Shown: positions 56,028 through 57,747 of the stretch, piece after piece
Layout of the letters: every line of letters begins with the position of its first letter
Numbering within the stretch: the first letter of the stretch is position 1
Assembly: GCF_001885905.1 (NCBI RefSeq)
Contig: NZ_JXKM01000007.1
Span: forward strand, 1-57,747
DNA from: Enterococcus devriesei
GTDB lineage: Bacteria; Bacillota; Bacilli; Lactobacillales; Enterococcaceae
Length of the DNA stretch: 57,747 nt
Direction: 5' to 3'
Translations under genes and position numbers: made by a program
The notes under the pieces: model-generated
The model's database searches: none
What the model saw: only the letters and a program-made list of their open reading frames with translations
What the model was told of the DNA's origin: nothing

Positions 56028-57182
56028 ATGACAGTCAACCGTATGATTTTAAATGAAACATCTTACTTTGGAAAAGGCGCGATAAATGAAATCTCGAACG
56101 AAGCGAAAAAGCGAGGCTTCAAAAAGGCATTAGTTGTAACAGATAAGGATTTGATCAAATTTGAAGTAGCGACTCGTGTAACGAAATTATTAGATGAAGC
56201 AGGCTTAGCTTACGAAATTTATGACGGTATCGTACCGAATCCGACGATCAAAGATGTTCAAAACGGCGTCGCGGCCTGTAAAAAAGCGGAAGCTGATTAC
56301 ATTATCGCTATCGGCGGCGGCTCGCCGATCGATACGGCTAAAGCGATCGGGATCATTATTGAAAATCCAGAATTCGCTGACGTATTGAGCTTAGAAGGCA
56401 CAGCAGCGACGAAGAAGCCTTGTTTGCCGATTTTGGCAGTACCAACAACCTCTGGAACAGCGGCGGAGGTGACGATCAATTATGTCATCACGGATGAAAT
56501 GAATCATCGCAAATTTGTTTGTGTGGACCCTCACGATATTCCAGTCGTAGCTTTTATTGACAGTGACATGATGATGGGCATGCCCAAAGGACTATGTGCT
56601 TCAACCGGGATGGATGCGTTGACTCATGCAATCGAAGGCTATATTACAAAAGGCGCTTGGGAAATGACTGATATGGTCCACATCAAGGCCATCGAAATCA
56701 TCGCCCGTTCATTGCGGGATTCCGTTGCTGGCAAACAGGAAGCACGCGAGGCGATGGCTTTAGGCCAATACATCGCGGGGATGGGCTTTTCAAATGTCGG
56801 CTTAGGCTTGGTTCACGGCATGGCGCATCCGTTGAGCGCTTGGTATAACACCCCTCACGGAGTGGCCTGTGCGACCTTGCTGCCATTGATCATGGATTTC
56901 AATAAAGAAAATACCGGTGAAAAATATCGCGATATTGCGGTGAAAATGGGAATCGAAGGTGCGGAAGAAATGGCGCTGGCTGACGTTCGCGACGCGGCGG
57001 TCCAAGCAGTCAAACAATTAGGGATCGATGTAGGGATTCCACAAAGCTTGAAAGAGCTGGGCGTGAAAGAAGCGGATATTCCGAAAATCGCGGAAGATGC
57101 TTATCGTGATGTTTGTACCCCAGGAAATCCAAGAGACGCCTCATTAGAAGAAATCATTAAGTTGTATCGTTCTATGATGTAA
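56028..57182 (+). CDS. fucO: Lactaldehyde reductase (iron-dependent alcohol dehydrogenase)
   Basis: Reduces the L-lactaldehyde made by the aldolase to L-1,2-propanediol with NADH, restoring redox balance in fermentation. The 384 aa are those of a group III Fe-ADH. GGGSPIDTAKAIG near 96 is the nucleotide loop and PTTSGTAAEVTINYVI near 140 follows. Iron ligands lie in MDALTHAIEGY, MAHPLSAWYNTPHGVACA and the preceding Asp. It ends at a strong terminator. The ribosome site AAGGAG is ten bases from the ATG. Confidence 0.93.
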   Translation: MTVNRMILNETSYFGKGAINEISNEAKKRGFKKALVVTDKDLIKFEVATRVTKLLDEAGLAYEIYDGIVPNPTIKDVQNGVAACKKAEADYIIAIGGGSPIDTAKAIGIIIENPEFADVLSLEGTAATKKPCLPILAVPTTSGTAAEVTINYVITDEMNHRKFVCVDPHDIPVVAFIDSDMMMGMPKGLCASTGMDALTHAIEGYITKGAWEMTDMVHIKAIEIIARSLRDSVAGKQEAREAMALGQYIAGMGFSNVGLGLVHGMAHPLSAWYNTPHGVACATLLPLIMDFNKENTGEKYRDIAVKMGIEGAEEMALADVRDAAVQAVKQLGIDVGIPQSLKELGVKEADIPKIAEDAYRDVCTPGNPRDASLEEIIKLYRSMM

Positions 57183-57195
57183 GAAATCCAGATCG

Positions 57196-57231
57196 CCCTG
57201 AATGCCGTTCGCCGCATTCAGGGCTTTTTTG
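57196..57231 (+). terminator. Intrinsic terminator of the rhamnose operon
   Basis: A perfect 11-bp stem GCCCTGAATGC / GCATTCAGGGC around CGTTCGCC, then T6. Confidence 0.93.
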
Positions 57232-57660
57232 CGAGTCGGACTTTTCGCAGTATAAAAGGATTAGGAATAAGATAAATGGTTACGAATAATTAATGATACA
57301 ACCAGTATAGTCCGATCGTATGCGCACGAAAATAAAGAAATTTTTCGGTCTTGGAAAAAATTCTTCTTTTAAATGAGATAGCTGCGAGTCGATTTTTCGC
57401 AGTATAAAAGGATTAGGAATAAGATAAAGGTTTACGACTAATTAACGATACAACCAGTCTAGTCCAATCGTATGCGCACGAAAATAAAGAAATTTTTCGG
57501 TCTTGGAAAAAATTCTTCTTTTAAATGAGATAGCTACGAGTCGTTTTTTCGCAGTATAAAAGGATTAGGAATAAGATAAAGGTTTACGACCAATTAATGA
57601 TACAACCAGTCTAGTCCAATCGTATGCGCACAAAAATTTCTTCTGTTTGATGAGGAAGCT
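57232..57660. repeat. 152-bp tandem direct repeat, three copies
   Basis: Units start at 57232 (GCGAGTCGG), 57384 (GCGAGTCGA) and 57536 (ACGAGTCGT), exactly 152 bases apart. The first two are full and nearly identical; the third loses about 30 bases near its end, and a fourth start appears near 57652. Each full unit holds TTCGCAGTATAAAAGG near its start and a hairpin (GAAATTTTTC / GAAAAAATTC) followed by a T-rich tract near its end. No open frame of note. Nothing further is recognised up to 57747. Confidence 0.85.
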
Positions 57661-57747
57661 ACGATTTTTTGGGCCGTTTAGTAAGATGTAGGAACTAATT
57701 GAATGCCTAATTTACTAACTGAATCGCATCTTTTTCAATCTGAAAGC

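Noticed and set aside
57232-57660. CRISPR array
   Set aside because: Repeat units are 152 bases, contiguous and without unique spacers; no cas genes are present in the window.

Overview
The window is a 57.7 kb chromosomal segment from a low-GC Gram-positive bacterium, almost certainly the genus Enterococcus. RpoB, RpoC, L13 and S9 read as enterococcal, ctsR-clpC lacks mcsA/mcsB, and the gene set (class C sortase pilus, LytR-CpsA-Psr protein, Rgg-type regulator, TTG starts) fits. I cannot fix the species; the complete L-rhamnose operon and overall divergence suggest it is neither E. faecalis nor E. faecium.

Layout. 1-3.2 kb: end of a tRNA cluster (partial probable tRNA-Arg, tRNA-Pro), then ctsR-clpC with a CtsR operator. 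3.5-7.4 kb: two U32-family tRNA hydroxylation proteins (TrhP1/TrhP2 type) and glutathione reductase. 7.4-11.7 kb (minus strand): birA, then an aromatic amino acid type ABC importer. The importer is preceded by a leader with a clean promoter, a 19-codon peptide ending in Tyr/Phe codons, mutually exclusive helices and an intrinsic terminator. 11.8-19.5 kb: rpoB-rpoC. 19.7-22.8 kb: LCP protein, msrA, a prepilin peptidase gene broken by a nonsense codon, and dps. 22.8-25.9 kb (minus): argH and argG, separated by a repeat-rich gap. 26.1-27.05 kb: rplM-rpsI.

27.05-33.6 kb is an AT-rich foreign islet at the 3' end of rpsI. A 41-bp copy of the rpsI 3' end lies exactly 2,730 bp downstream of the real one. 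Between the copies sit a 495-residue protein with two HEPN-type RX4H motifs and a zinc ribbon, a frameshifted tyrosine integrase, and matching repeats near each end. Beyond the second copy is a 1,009-residue SF2 helicase with a nuclease-like C-terminal motif. This reads as a small, probably immobilised, defence-type integrative element.

33.6-38.1 kb is a flavin-centred cluster. It holds a flavin split-barrel protein, an Rgg-like regulator, a cytosolic ApbE flavin transferase, an NAD(P)H:FMN reductase, and a reductase-PAS fusion. The tail of the fusion carries two ApbE-type flavinylation motifs, so the transferase and its likely substrate are neighbours. A decayed IS3-type element follows.

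39.4-45.5 kb encodes a sortase-assembled pilus (tip adhesin, backbone pilin, class C sortase). 45.6-49.1 kb encodes a MacAB/YknXYZ-type ABC exporter and a small membrane protein. 49.2-57.2 kb is an L-rhamnose locus: a divergent AraC-type regulator, an NCS1-type permease, rhaB, rhaA, rhaD, rhaM and fucO. A perfect CcpA cre site fills the spacer of its promoter. The window ends in a 152-bp tandem repeat.

How the parts work together. The rhamnose genes form a full route: uptake, anomer conversion, isomerisation, phosphorylation, aldol cleavage, and reduction of lactaldehyde to propanediol. The pilus genes form a self-contained assembly unit. Best candidates for undescribed biology: the Tyr/Phe leader-peptide attenuator, the double-HEPN mini-element, the helicase-nuclease-like protein, and the cytosolic flavinylated reductase-PAS protein.
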